Part shown: in pieces, positions 24,441 to 35,979 of the stretch
Layout of the letters: each line of letters starts with the position of its first letter
Numbering within the stretch: position 1 is the first letter of the stretch
Source of the DNA: Linyphia triangularis
Taxonomy: Eukaryota; Arthropoda; Arachnida; Araneae; Linyphiidae
Assembly: GCA_963978545.1 (NCBI GenBank)
Contig: OZ021729.1
Span: forward strand, 80,516,670-80,580,669
Direction: 5' to 3'
Length of the DNA stretch: 64,000 bases
Notes under the pieces: generated by a model
The model's input: only the letters and a program-made list of their open reading frames with translations
Told to the model about the DNA's origin: nothing
Database searches by the model: none
Program-made: the position numbers and the translations under genes

Positions 24441-24619
24441 ACGATTAAGAACACCTAACCATCAAGTTTCATTACAACCATCAACACTGCAAAAAATATC
24501 CTGTTAAAATTCTCTTTGGAAAATTCTATAATCTTCAGAACATTACCGCAATTTATTGTGCACAAAAGCGAACAATTTGAACAAACTTGAATAAATAACA
24601 TGTTACTTTGCAAAGTAGA

Positions 24620-24900
24620 ATCCTTCATTTTTGTTCTGCTATTTAAATCTCCCACGAATTCGACGAAATAAATCTGATGTTCTTATTTGTTTGTTTAAAA
24701 AGCACGATCGCCAAAGTAAGAGCAAAGCTCTGCGCATGTCTGGAAATCGGAACAATTTGGCGAAAGTTTTGTGCTCTCAACTTGGAAAATCCGCGAGATG
24801 GCAGCACTTACGTATCGGCGAAGCTTGCCTTCTTATAGTTTTAAGTTCTTTGGCCTCGTGCTGGCAGGTTCCAAAACAAAAACACTAGTGTTCCGAGTCA
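24620..24900. promoter_or_regulatory. GC-richer candidate promoter
   Basis: The base composition rises and CpGs cluster (CACGATCGCC, GCGCATGTC, CCGCGAGATGGC, CGTATCGGCG). GAGATGGCAGC resembles a YY1-type promoter element. It lies upstream of the - strand coiled-coil gene and is the best candidate for its promoter. Inferred only from composition. Confidence 0.35.
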
Positions 24901-25569
24901 TCGATATTCCGAGTTCCGATCTAGAATCGCTATTAGCAAATAAACTTAATAAAAATAGAAATAAAACCCTTAAAAAGAATATGTGCACTAATTTCAATTA
25001 TATGCTTAAAATTGCGTACTTAAGCATTTTTCGGTTGCATATTAATAGAGAAACTTTCCAGCAGTAGTTGATTGCGACATCACAAAAATAATCCTTATGT
25101 TGAATATATGCTGCTGATAACTAGAATTGCTCGATACCAGCCAGCTGTGCTGAAATAAAATGGTGTTTTCATATGTGAGGATTTTAAACATTTTTCTTTG
25201 CACTGTATAAGTGGCAGAAATAGACAGTCGGTAGTTCCAAAACAAATGCAAACATTTTTCTACAAAGCTTTATATATTATTTATGGTTTCTTTTTTTTTA
25301 CACCAATTCATAAGGAATAGGTAGACTCCCTTAATATTGGCAATCTGCTCTGTTGTCTTTTCGCTATCAAAAATCCATAGAATACGACAAGAAGTATGTA
25401 GTAAAGCCCGTTTGTGTGTTATAGCTAAATGTTTCAGCACTTTGATCATAATTCGCGACCAGAGTGTCGAATTCATGATAAGTTTTGCCCCGTATTTTCA
25501 ACCCATGTTGATAACCTGCTGGCTGTGAAGTCACCGCTGATGTGTGGGCTACCACCTTTAAATTTTAGC

Positions 25570-25760
25570 GCCGTTGGCTTCGCTGCGACGTGAACATCCA
25601 CGGCTAAACTGGATTCTACGCGGCTATGACAGTGCGGTAAAGATCAAAGGATTTCAAATACCACCTTAGTTTGACCGTTTACCACTAGATGGCATTGGTC
25701 TAGTAGGATAGTTTTTGAATCATTTTGCCTTGACTAGCCTTCTGTAATGTGGTGTGCTAC
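25570..25760 (+). promoter_or_regulatory. Candidate promoter of the THAP gene
   Basis: A CpG-containing patch (GCGCCGTTGGCTTCGCTGCG, CTACGCGGC) ends about 60-200 bases before the THAP start codon. It contains CTAGATGGCA. Inferred from composition and position. Confidence 0.35.
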
Positions 25761-25817
25761 CGTTTCGTAAGTGATTTTTGTAATTATTTACTCTTTTAAT
25801 TCCCAAAACAATACAGC

Positions 25818-26229
25818 ATGCCTATCTATTGCTGTGTACCTTTATGTAAGTCAAATAGTAATCTCGATAAAATATCTTTTCACGAATTCCCAGCTGATTC
25901 AGAACTGAAACGTGTTTGGCTGAAAGCCATTTCGCGTAAGGATTTTTCGCCTAACGATATTTCTAACTCATCTAAAGTATGTGCGTATCACTTTAAGGAT
26001 TCAGATTTTTTTGCAGTTCCCTACAAGGAGATGTTTAAAAAAAGGATCGATCCCAACCGTGTTTAATGGATATCCTACTTACAAATTGATTCCCCAGAAG
26101 AGCGAACGTAGAGTTCTAAAACGTAAACAAAAAGGGAATCTAAGTCTCCGAAGTAAGAAATTGAGAGCATCTTCTCCCTTTTTAGATAATGAAGCTGCAA
26201 ATGTGTTATTAAGCTGTTGTGTTAGCTAG
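25818..26229 (+). pseudogene. THAP zinc-finger protein gene with a frameshift
   Basis: The N-terminal peptide MPIYCCVPLCKSNSNLDKIS and following is a THAP domain, a C2CH sequence-specific DNA-binding fold also found in P-element-type transposases. Visible family landmarks: CxxxC near residues 6-10, the FP (HEFPAD), the central W (RVWLKAIS), CxxH (VCAYHF) and F/D residues after it. The final AVPTxF-type motif is in the +1 frame (IPTVFNGYPTYKL), after an A-run at 26038-26044. The first frame stops at 26064-26066, and the second continues to TAG at 26229 with a basic tail (KSERRVLKRKQKG). If the A-run is an assembly error, the product is a plain THAP protein of about 137 residues; no transposase catalytic part is present. 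No intron. Confidence 0.85.
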
Positions 26230-26754
26230 TTCTTCATATGATGATAATTTTAACTGGTATAATATTTTCTCTTTAAATACTTACTGTGTTAAGTTGCTAC
26301 TATCTCCATTTATTATGTACTAGCTGTGTGGCCCCGCGCTGCTGGGGACCCGCTGAAGGATATCTCTCTGTTCTGTGTTACATAGACGCGGAATTTCTTC
26401 GGATTAATTGTTGTTGGTGATCAGCTTCCAAAGTACAATAACAGTTTCATGTTTTGGTTCATTTTGTAATAGTGAGCTCTGTCATTCTCCAGTTGATGCT
26501 GTTTTTACAGCGGTGATGCCCTAGTTCTCTTGGCCGCAGATGCTTTATATTTTGAATCTATATTCATTCTTCTCTTTGGTGGCAAATGTCGAAATGATTT
26601 GAAAGTTTTCAGTGAATTTCATTAATCTTCGCTGAATCTACGTTTTAGGTTGCAAGTGTGAAGTCAAATTGAGTCTAAATAATCCTTTGCTATGCCAGAT
26701 TCTATGTATGTTTTGACTCACTCTCATTAAATAAAGTTAGATTCATAATTTTAA

Positions 26755-26951
26755 CCCTTTGCACTCGAGGCCTTTTTCGCGCTGAGGTACCAGCAACTTG
26801 AGACGTTTCGCGGGATTTTTGGTTCAATCCGAGTTTAGGGATTAGCTTCATAGAAACTAAACAGTCATTGGCCTTGCATCGAATTTCCGCATCAAACCTA
26901 GTGGTCTTCTCGAGTTGCGGCATCCAATCATGTGGCCTCGAGTGTAAAGGG
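26755..26951. mobile_element. piggyBac-type MITE nested in the Helitron
   Basis: 197 bp with ends CCCTTTGCACTCGAGGCC and (reverse complement) CCCTTTACACTCGAGGCC, flanked by TTAA at 26751-26754 and 26952-26955. TTAA duplication and CCC...GGG ends are the piggyBac signature. It has no transposase. Confidence 0.93.
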
Positions 26952-27094
26952 TTAAAAAAGCTAGCTAGAAAAATTTAACCATTAAAAATTTTGTATATAT
27001 TTTTTTAATACGTACAAAACACCGGTGAACATACTCAATAAAATATGCCTGGTGTCTATAGTGCAGCTCCAGCTTCTATTTTAAAAACAAATAT

Positions 27095-27571
27095 TCAAAG
27101 CAATGAATACAATGGCTCATGTGGCGGAGTCAACAACGGTAATTTCACTTTACCATTAAGGCAGCATAATCCAGCCGTTTCTCCGGAAAACTTTAATGCA
27201 CCACAATACTCACAAACAACGTCCATTTGCCCAATACAAACGCTAGGATGCAAGCTGTAATCATTGCTGCAATAGTATCGAAACGCTGCTCGATTCAAAT
27301 CAGCACTTGATAAATATCTTGTTCTGCGTCGCAAATTATCTATTTGTTGACCTCTGTTGTTCGCTCGACGATTCCGCATTGCCAACCGAGCTGTTTCACG
27401 GGCTGCTTCACTTTGCTCTCGTGATTGAGAAGCACGAAGTCGAGCCATACTATCGCGGCGCTGTTCACGTGCAATTTCTTGTTCTTCTTCAGTCCTTTCA
27501 TTTGCAGTATTTCGTATTCTTCTTGCATTACGGCTTTGCCGGGAAAGATTCGATCGTCTTGCTCGCGGCAT
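27095..27571 (-). CDS. Helitron N-terminal zinc-finger-like protein, truncated
   Basis: 158 codons. It starts MPRARRSNLSRQSRNARRIR, continues through Arg/Glu-rich repeats (EREQSEAAR-type), and then has CEYCGALKFSGETAGLCCLN with GKVKLP and PPHEPLYSLL. This is the typical start of Helitron Rep/helicase polyproteins: a basic repeat region followed by a CxxC...CC zinc-binding block. The Rep (HUH) and PIF1 helicase domains that should follow are absent, so the frame is a remnant inside a non-autonomous element. The start codon follows the Helitron 5' end by about 315 bases. Confidence 0.85.
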   Translation of the reverse strand: MPRARRSNLSRQSRNARRIRNTANERTEEEQEIAREQRRDSMARLRASQSREQSEAARETARLAMRNRRANNRGQQIDNLRRRTRYLSSADLNRAAFRYYCSNDYSLHPSVCIGQMDVVCEYCGALKFSGETAGLCCLNGKVKLPLLTPPHEPLYSLL

Positions 27572-28074
27572 TATTAATTAAACTTCACTTCACTTCAATT
27601 CACCTAAAAATTTATTTCAAAACTCAAATTTTCAACCATACCGAGTTTTATAAATATCAAATTGTCATCTATACGTCATTACATAGCTGTCATTATACGT
27701 CAATTACATAGCTATCATTTGCGTTTTGTTGTCAAGTCACACGGGAACGCTGTCGAACGGGATAAAAAGTATCTTATGTCCGTCTCCTGGCTCTAAGCTA
27801 CCTCCATACCAATTTTCACCCAAATCTGTTCTGCCGTTCTTGAGTTATAAGTGGTGTAACTAACACGACTTTCTTTTATATATATAGATTTGGAATTGTT
27901 GTAATCTATGAGTCGAGTACTTTTTTTGAAGAGACCGCTGTATGCGTCTGATAAATTGTATTCCAACTTGTGACAGCTCAAATCCATTTATCTCTAATTA
28001 CTGGCCTAGGACTTAAGTTGTGATAAAGAAACATTAGACGGGTTGCATCTGTGTATGTGAAAGATAATGCTCTA

Positions 28075-28195
28075 TAGACGGGTGTATCTGTATGAATGTA
28101 GATCTACCCTATAAACGGGTATCTGTATGAATGTAGATCTACCCTATAAACGGGTATCTGTATGAATGTAGATCTACCCTATAAACGGGAATCTA
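28075..28195. repeat. Tandem repeat, 35 bp x 3
   Basis: GGGTATCTGTATGAATGTAG followed by ATCTACCCTATAAAC occurs three times, with degenerate edges on both sides. Confidence 0.85.
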
Positions 28196-28571
28196 TGAAT
28201 GGAAGATCGCCTCCTTATGTATCTGTGTGGGGTCTCCCATATGCGGGTTGTACCCATTTCTTTGTCCCTCGACAGGCTATTTGTAATTTTAGTACATTAA
28301 CAAAAATGGACATCATGTTTTTATTGTTTTTAGCAAATTTGCTTGCATACGGGCTACAATGAGTTCCGTGGCTGGAATGATACCCTCACTCTTTTGTGAT
28401 AATAAGTGGGTCAGAGTAGGCAAATTAAAATTAATGAAAAATGACCCACTGGGGACCCGTAGCTGCATATTAACTTATATTATCAGTATTGCTTAGAAAT
28501 TTGCTTTAGATATCTTTGCATTATAACACTAATACTATAAATGCTTTTTACATATATAGAGTGATTCTCCA

Positions 28572-29012
28572 GTAATTGACCACATGCTAGTAGTTGACGA
28601 AAATAACACAAAAAGGAAGTAAACAAGGATTGTTGTGATGGTATTCTAATTTTTATTGGTTAAAATATATCCAATAACTAATGAAAGCCACTGCCAAGTT
28701 ATAGGGGTAGCCAAGCTTCCAATTGGATGATAAAAATTAACAAACACAGAGGTATATCACAGGGTCTCGTAAGAGTGACTGACACCATTAGTAAAGGGTG
28801 GTTTAGCTTTTGTGATTTTTTAGCATCAACATGAATAATTTCTAAATGATTTAATACAAATAATGTATGTAGATCATTTATGTTTGTTTTATATTAATAT
28901 ACAAGTAATTTTTCTTTAAACCAATAAACAAATTATGAATAACAGATGGTTAATTACTGATCAGGCTAAGTGTTATACTTTTAGTAAATGACCAAAATGG
29001 TCAACTACTAAA
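28572..29012. mobile_element. TIR element of about 440 bp
   Basis: The left part reads GTAATTGACC...TAGTAGTTGAC and the right part contains GTAAATGACC...GTCAACTACTA, its inverse. A non-autonomous DNA transposon is likely. Family unknown. Confidence 0.5.
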
Positions 29013-29399
29013 TTGTTTTATTTCCTGAAAAATTCAAAAAATCAGATCAAATTGTCTGTTAAAAGAGAAAAGCATTGGTCTGGTCCAAGTTAAGCAGGAA
29101 AATTTCCAGATCACTATCCTTGTAAATATCAAAATTACTTTTCACACTGAATTGAATAAAATATATGTTTAGTAAAATTTTTTATTATGAACAAGAAAAA
29201 ATTAAAGTAGAAAACTAACTTAAATATTAATAAGAAATTGAGTTAAATAAATCATTAGGGAAGATTTTTTCTAGGTGTAAGCATATACCTAGGCTATAAG
29301 AATTCTGAAATCATTAAAATTAAACACTCATGGAAGGGAAGAAATCCTTTTTCAAGTACACCGAAGAGGTTTGTTTTGATTGATGGTTACGATTTTCGC

Positions 29400-29668
29400 C
29401 ACTACCCCGGATTGGCGCTGTCCAAGTAGAAAATTTATCTCGTAGGTTGGTCGTCGCGAAATCAGCCATTGTCACAGCCTTATTCCCCCTTCAATCGAGT
29501 TAAGCCTTGGAACATCTTGCGTCATGGGTTGTTCATTGCGCCTTGCAGCATTTGCTTGATTCGTGAGAGCCGTTCGAGTTGGGGGATCTTTTTCTTTGTG
29601 TGCTGCCAAATTTTAAAATCGTTAAAAGTGTGCCGCGACAAAAAAAAGGTCGAGAATCACTGCCTTAG
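29400..29668 (-). mobile_element. hAT fragment (CAGTGATTCTCGACC end)
   Basis: On the - strand it reads CAGTGATTCTCGACC, then a T-run and GTCGCGGCACACTTTTAA, the classic hAT (Charlie-like) terminal pattern. The other end is not found. Confidence 0.55.
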
Positions 29669-29888
29669 GTCATATATTTGGACATTATTTTTTTAATATT
29701 TATAAAAAAATCTTATTTTTCAACTCAATTACTATGATAGTAGTGTTATTACACTTGATTTTATCTCCCTTCATAGTAAGTATAAAAAATTTCAAAGAGC
29801 GTCCTGATTTACTGTATACAAAACGAAGGTCAAAAAATAACTCAATTAAGAGTTTAGAACCCCGCAAACTTTAAAACATGCTGCCCTC

Positions 29889-30150
29889 AGGGTTGAAAAT
29901 ACTCAGTTTAAAAAAAAAAAAAACATTTTTGTTGTTGTTTTTTGTTTAAGCCAGGTATTTTTTGGTTTACACTGGGTTTTTTTTGTGTGTAAAATCCTTT
30001 TTTAATTACATGAATTTATAAATAAAGTTAAAGCATTCAGGACAAGTCTGTCCATGTGACATTACCAATGATAATATTCATATTATTGTAAAAATATACA
30101 AGAGATAAATTGGGAGAAAGGTAACCCAAGATTTAGGTTTAAATAATTTT
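29889..30150 (+). mobile_element. CAGGGTTG-type repeat, copy 2
   Basis: It begins CAGGGTTGAAAATACTCAGT and contains GTTTAAGCCAGG and TACATGAATTTATAAATAAA, as in the 22.7-kb copy. Confidence 0.45.
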
Positions 30151-30688
30151 GTTAAATTTTCAAACAAAATTGTTGTATACTATGATGGTAGTCCAGAGCA
30201 AAAGGGATGAGATGGAGTTGGAGAGGTTTAAAGTACTCTTTATGAGGAAAACTTAATCTTTATCTTCAAAAAGTAATTGCTCTATCGTTGACTAAGAAGA
30301 AATTAGAGCTAAGTTGCATTCTTGAAAGATGGTCAGCGGAACTAGACATGAATTTTTTTTGTTTGATTTGGATTTCTCAAAATAGGTTAGGTAAATTAAA
30401 TGTTGTAATATACAACAAACCTTAGAAGAAAATCTTTTTTTTTTTCTTCATATTATTTGTAGAATGAGTGAATTTTAAATTGGTTTTTAATTTTTTGACA
30501 TTTTGGATTAAATCACCTTAACCATAAGTACTTGCATTTATTAAAAATAAATAAATTATTAAGTAAACGCAATTTGTGAATTTTTTGACACATTGTTGTC
30601 TGATCACGAATTAACTTGTTTTCATGCCCGAATATTGTCAACCTTATACTTATAAAGTTAACTTCATCCCACATTTAGTAATCGCCAC

Positions 30689-31310
30689 ACTACCCAAGCA
30701 ACGCAACCATGTTGTTTCAATGTGGTGTCAACGTTAAATACCAACATGCACAATGTTGTTTCAACGTGGAACTGCAACGTTGTTTTCAAGTGGAAGTGTT
30801 CACTTAAAGGAGCGTGGATGCAATGTTGTGTGCCAACGTTGTTTCAACGTAGATATATCACGTGGTTTCAATGTTGAATGTCAATATTGTTTCAACGTGG
30901 ATTTGTCACATTGTTTCCACGTGAGAGTGTTCATTTTTGCCCATGTGGTTTCCACGTTGAATGTCAATGTTGTTTCAACATGGATGCATCCCATTGTTAC
31001 CACCATGATAGTGTTCACTTTTACCAATGTTGTTTAAACATGAATCTTCCACATGAGTATTCAATATTGAATCTTACCAATGTTGTTTCAAGACACACAT
31101 CCCATAATGCTGTTTTTACAGCACTATAGTTCTTGAGCCCAAGAACTAGTGCTGTAGAAACAGTTTTTCTGGAAAGTATGTCTTGAAACAACATTGGCAA
31201 GAATCAAGATTGAACACTCGTGTGGAAGATTCATATTTAAACAACATTGGTAAAAGTGAACACTATCATGTGGTAACAATGTGGAACACCCATGTTAAAA
31301 CAGTATTGCT
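30689..31310. repeat. Subterminal ATGTTGTTTCAACGTG repeats and a palindrome
   Basis: After ACTACCCAAGCAAC (30689-30702), irregular copies of AATGTTGTTTCAACGTGGA fill about 400 bp. The last 170 bp (about 30960-31130) is repeated inverted at about 31140-31310, centred near 31137 (TTCTTGAGCCCAAGAA). Similar words on the opposite strand lie at 36100-36556, which ends GTTGCTTGGGTAGT. Confidence 0.8.
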
Positions 31311-32192
31311 CATATTTTTCATATTCACATTGCTCATATTTTTCGGAAGGGGTTATGAAATTCAAATTCAAAATACCATTTAAAGTTGCAATTTTAAGCA
31401 AAACAAATTATTGATTTTTGTATTTTAATAGATAACAGAAAAAATTTGGAAGCGAATGTATCCTGCCTACTTTTCTAAGCGCTTGTTTTGACACATTTTT
31501 TTTTTTCACATGAATGTGTTTAGTTTTATTAACACTGTAAAGTTTAAGAGTATATGCATTATAGAAACTCATTTAATGAAAAGAAAAAGTTAAAACTAGA
31601 ATATTTTCCAAGTATTGGCTTTACGAGTTTCCAACTACTGTTACACTATGTATCATCTTTTAGTAGGTAGAATATCATTTTGTGAAAAATTAAACTTTCC
31701 TTTTATATGCAGAGGATTATTCTGTACAAAAATTTAATTTTGCTCCAATGAACCACAATTAAAATTACTTATAATATCTGCTACTTAATTATCTCTGAAC
31801 TAATCGAATTTGAATAAAAATTATATATATATATATATTTTTTAACTATAAAAATAAATCATTACATAACGTTCAAAATAATTTTATTTCAAAAATAGCA
31901 CGCATAACATTAAAACAAATGTTAATAAAACAAATATTAATAATTACATGTAACAGTAACACACATGGTCCTAACACAATTACATAGGTACAAATACCTT
32001 TCAAATTGTTTTTAAGTTCACACTTTAAACCAGCAAATGAAAAATTATAAGATGATTAAATATATATGTGCTAATTTTTAATGACATATCCCATTCAGAG
32101 CAACAGTAGGATCTTAACTTCAAGACCCCATTTAATAACAGTAAAATAAGAAAGGAGATACAAAATAATTATTTAAGTTTATGAACCATATG

Positions 32193-32317
32193 TTATAAAC
32201 CATGTTTACAATCCTCAATATCATTCCCAAAAATATTCCACATCTCTGTCACCATCAGCAGCCTTAATGTCACTCCACGAGCTTCTTTCGCCTCCTCATT
32301 GGTTGTTTTCATAATCT
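32193..32317 (-). CDS. Candidate micro-gene, last exon
   Basis: 125 nt after the acceptor GTAATTTTATTTTAG: two phase bases, 40 codons (IMKTTNEEAKEARGVTLRLL...DIEDCKHGL) and TAA. The sequence is clearly less AT-rich than its surroundings and amphipathic-helix-like. It is phase-compatible with the exon at 35980-36013 (phase 1); the joined product would be 52 residues. Family not recognised. No signal peptide or membrane helix. Confidence 0.55.
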
Positions 32318-33142
32318 CTAAAATAAAATTACCTTTATTTAATACAAAAACCATTCAAACATATATTTATATAGATATAACTGTTTTTCAATTTTTAAAA
32401 GTAGACACCATGCCAAAAATAATAATAAAGAAATACGACGTGTAAAAATGCTCAAATCCAACTCTGCTACTTAAATCGCCAACCAAATTCAAAGATTGAA
32501 TATATTAATCAAAATAATATCCCTTTTTTATGACTTAAAAAAATCCCTCTCTCGTGTTGAAAGCTATCCCCTTGTTTTGGATGGTTTTAAGTCAATGCCA
32601 GTATGCGGAAGCACCCTTCATATTATGGTGTGCACATTGGACTGACCAAAGATCACATGACCATTTAAGGCAATAACAGACTTATTTCAGAATATCATGC
32701 AATGACGATACACAATATAGTTTAATCAAAAGTAGATTATGTAAAAAAAATTCGAAGGCAGATGCAGAATACCAATGTTGCCTACTCCCACCCCAGTATT
32801 TGAAAACTAAAATGAAGAGTAGAAAAATTTACAGGAAAAACGTATAATATAGGTTTTTATTAATGTTATATTTCAATAGGAAACCAATTATAATTTTTGA
32901 AAATTCTAGATTCTAACAACTTAGTTGCCTTTTACTCTTCGGTATACTTTTAGAAAAATTTACTGTATCATACAAATTTTGCTTTAAATTCAAAAACACT
33001 CTTTACTACTTTGAGGATAAATTAAATGAGCTGCTGCAACCAAGTTGAAGCCATGCTCTCTATTGGTTTCCAGTTCAAAGTCAGGAACTCATTTTTCATT
33101 ACATAGTCGCCTGGAGGTTAAAATAGTCAATTAGGAAATTTT

Positions 33143-33329
33143 GGTACCTACGTATTAACGCCACCACAGTTACAGATTTGGCGGTTTTTAATTACTTACA
33201 AGGAATTATAGTTTTATACTTACAAGGAATCCAAAAGATAACTGCGTGCGAACAACAAGATTGCTCTTTATTGGTGGCACTGAAAAACCGTCAAATCTGT
33301 AGCTGCAGTGGCGTTAATACGTAAGTACC
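33143..33329. mobile_element. MITE, 187 bp, with TIRs of about 47 bp
   Basis: The ends GGTACCTACGTATTAACGCC and (reverse complement) GGTACTTACGTATTAACGCC are inverted, and the match continues through ACAGATTTG(A/G)CGGTTTTT. It is flanked on both sides by host copies of GGAGG(T/C)TAAAATAGTCA (about 33112 and 33360). Confidence 0.88.
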
Positions 33330-33521
33330 GATATTTTTCTTACCAAAAAAAGTTTTCTGGAGGCTAAAATAGTCACTTTAGTAAACACCACTAGCAGCCT
33401 TGTTATAATACTGCCATAATTCAGACATGTTCACAACAGCAAAACTAATTTAAAAATAAAAAAATTATACTTAATATATAAATTATAGAGGATTATCAAA
33501 AGAACTATCAGTGTCATTTAA

Positions 33522-33899
33522 CATGATGGCCACAAAATTTAGGTAAAAAGTTCCCCGACAGATTTAAAAAAAATTCCCTTCTTGCAAACTTTTTCCAAAT
33601 TCCCCCAATTTTTCCAGATATGTTGACACATTTATCGAATAGAACTTGTATGCTAAAGAGATAATATGCCAATTTTTTAAAAATAGGTTTGGTGGTAGTT
33701 AAAAGTTAAAATTATTCCATAACATTAAAACTTCTAATGATTATCACAGCAAATCATCAGGAAAATGGTACCAAAATAGGGATAATGGAAAAACATACTC
33801 TAAACAGTAACAGTAAATTTTCCTGAATATTAAAAAAATTCCCTGATTTTTTCCACAATCGAAAAGTTTCTTGATTTCCAGGTTCTGTAGCCACACTGT
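33522..33899. mobile_element. MITE with GTGGCCACAAAA ends, copy 1
   Basis: The left end TGATGGCCACAAAATTTAGG and the right end (reverse complement) CAGTGTGGCTACAGAACCTGG are inverted; both go inward into 'fails to be coding' stretches rich in TTCCC and AAATTCC. A related element is at 35372-35625. Confidence 0.65.
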
Positions 33900-34011
33900 T
33901 TAAGTACAACAGCTGTATAAGCAAGTCCACTGAACACTGAAAAAAAAAAGAAGAATGTTCAATTCTAATACAATAAGTAAATTTATTCTAAAAAGTATTC
34001 CCAAATCTAAT

Positions 34012-34165
34012 TACAGTCAAACCCTGTTAATGCGAAATCCGTTAACCTGAACTCCAGTTTAACGCAAAGTAAAAGCAGTTCTTCGTACTTAAAACTTAGC
34101 GTTAATTTATTCAGTTAGCACAAACAATTTCAGCGGCCCCATCGACTTCGTGTTAATGAAGTTTA
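34012..34165. mobile_element. mariner-type MITE, truncated second copy
   Basis: It begins TACAGTCAAACCCTGTTAATGCG like the element at 19.1 kb. The right end (GTGTTAATGAAGTTTAG) is degraded where it meets a poly-C run. Confidence 0.6.
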
Positions 34166-34169
34166 GCCG

Positions 34170-34845
34170 CAGAGTTGGACCCCCCCCCCCCCAAAAATGG
34201 TTTTTTTTTTGTTTAAAAGTTGTTTTTTTTTTTAAATCCTTTTCTAATTTAAATGTATGCATATTTATAAATAAAATTTTACATTAACTAGAATAATAAA
34301 TGTTTAAATAACAAATAATATTTCTTCTGAAAATCATTTACACTAAGTAAATAAACAATTGCTACTTATGTGAACAATTAAATCATTAAATTTTAATATT
34401 ATATTTAGAGATATGTTTTTTTAAATCCAATGGAAACTATATAATACAATAGTAATTGTTTACTACTTCTACATGGAATGTTGCTCTTAGATTCATCAGT
34501 AATGGTGATAAGTTATACATAATTATATTTTTAAGGTTTAGAAATAAGTTATTTAAGCACAAAATCTCTATTTCACAAACAAGTTTAAAATGCAGCATAT
34601 AATTTAATTTTAATTAATAATTTTGAATATTATTATAAAACAGTAATAAAACACTTAGATCAATATAAAAAGTTATTTTTGATACTTATAAAAAAAAAGT
34701 TCTATAGACTTTCACTATAAGATTTATTTAAAAAAGTTATTTACAACACTAATTATAAATAAACACACAAAAAAAGTGCAATTTTAAATTAATCTTTAAA
34801 AAGAGAAAAAACTATTTGGTTTAAACCATGCCAACCCTGTTCGAC
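34170..34845 (-). mobile_element. CAGGGTTGG-type repeat, inverted copy
   Basis: Its right end GGTTTAAACCATGCCAACCCTG is the inverse of the start of the 22.7-kb copy; ATGCATATTTATAAATAAAA is shared inside. The left boundary is blurred by poly-C and T runs. Confidence 0.45.
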
Positions 34846-35371
34846 TGTATAACATAAAAGGGAGATTTAAAAAAATATATATATATATTTTTTGCAAAAG
34901 AACAGAATTCCACTTTCTAATTTTAGTTTTTTCGAAAGTTCTTTTTGTAAATTTTTAAATAGCGAAATATCCTATACTGTACTGCATCTTTTCAATTTAC
35001 CACAGTACCTGAAAAGGATAGGTTTCAGTTGTTAGGAGCCAGCGATCAGATTCCAGGCACTATACCTGTTCCGCATTCCACAGTGTTGTACATGGTGGCA
35101 GTAAACTGAAAATATGATAACTATTATAAAATGTATCATCCTTATGCACATGTATATATTTACACTGATGACGTCTTTTTTAAACCTTACTTTGAAATAT
35201 CGATTTGATTACCAAGTGGGATAGGGAGAAATTCTCAATTTGTTATCCATCACTGCTTGAAAAAGAAAATTAACGAAAGAAATTCATTTTTTGCACACAA
35301 AACATCAGTTCATTTTGCAGCTATGTTTTTAAATAAACACTTAATTTTACATTAATTAAAACAACACATTA

Positions 35372-35625
35372 CACAGAGTGGCCACAAAATTCAGGAAATA
35401 AAGTTTTCTGATAATACCCTGATAGATTTTTAAAAATTCTATGATTTTACAGCAAGTTTTCTTCAAATTTCCTGAACTTTTCCAGATGTGTGATCGAATT
35501 AAACATGTTAAAGAGACTACGGGTGTGGAAAATCACATAACTTTCAATTATATTATATAACATTAAGAAATATTCTATACTACATCTGTATTCCACCTGA
35601 AATAAATTCCCGGCCCTGTTGACAA
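35372..35625. mobile_element. MITE with GTGGCCACAAAA ends, copy 2
   Basis: The left end ACAGAGTGGCCACAAAATTC and the right ATTCCCGGCCCTGT are partial inverted repeats. It is shorter than copy 1 and eroded. Confidence 0.45.
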
Positions 35626-35979
35626 TTTATAATATTACGGTGGAGGTTTTTTTTAACTGAATTAGTTCATTTAATTACGGCAAAAATTCTTTCAACAAGT
35701 ATAGAAATAATATTTATACAGCATGTTTAATTCTCAGTGATCAATCGTTTTAGAAAAACATACTTCTACAAGATAGCCCATTCAGTTTTATAGTTCATAA
35801 AAATACGTGAAATATACAATAGGTTTTTTTATTTATGTCACACGTGTGTCCCAAAAAATCAACAAACCTCACTGATAAGAACATCATTATCTAATTTCAT
35901 TTATAAATAGAAATACATCTAATTTAGAAAACCGGCAAATAATAGAGTATAATTTAATAATGTAATGAAGAAAACTTAC

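Larger units (their letters stand above)
26320..27888 (-). mobile_element. Helitron, 1569 bp, with intact termini
   Basis: On the - strand it starts TCTATATATATAAAAG (27888 downward) and ends ACACAGCTAG (26320). A hairpin near the 3' end, GGTCCCCAGCAGCGCGGGGCC, lies just before the terminal CTAG. The host bases on each side are A and T, the expected AT target with no duplication. It carries an ORF of the Helitron N-terminal type and a nested piggyBac MITE but no Rep/helicase, so it is non-autonomous. Confidence 0.93.

Noticed and set aside
25270..25555. Two overlapping - strand open frames of 62-68 codons near the THAP gene
   Set aside because: The composition is plausible, but neither has a known motif, and they overlap in different frames with no splice support.
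27307..27711. 134-codon + strand open frame
   Set aside because: It is antisense to the Helitron ORF, which has the recognisable zinc block.
30753..31129. 94- and 83-codon open frames rich in Cys/Phe/His/Val
   Set aside because: They are translations of the ATGTTGTTTCAACGTGG repeat field.
33905..33945. Extra exon for the micro-gene (TGTTCAGTGGACTTGC...)
   Set aside because: The acceptor is good, but a donor is lacking and the sequence runs straight into a MITE end.
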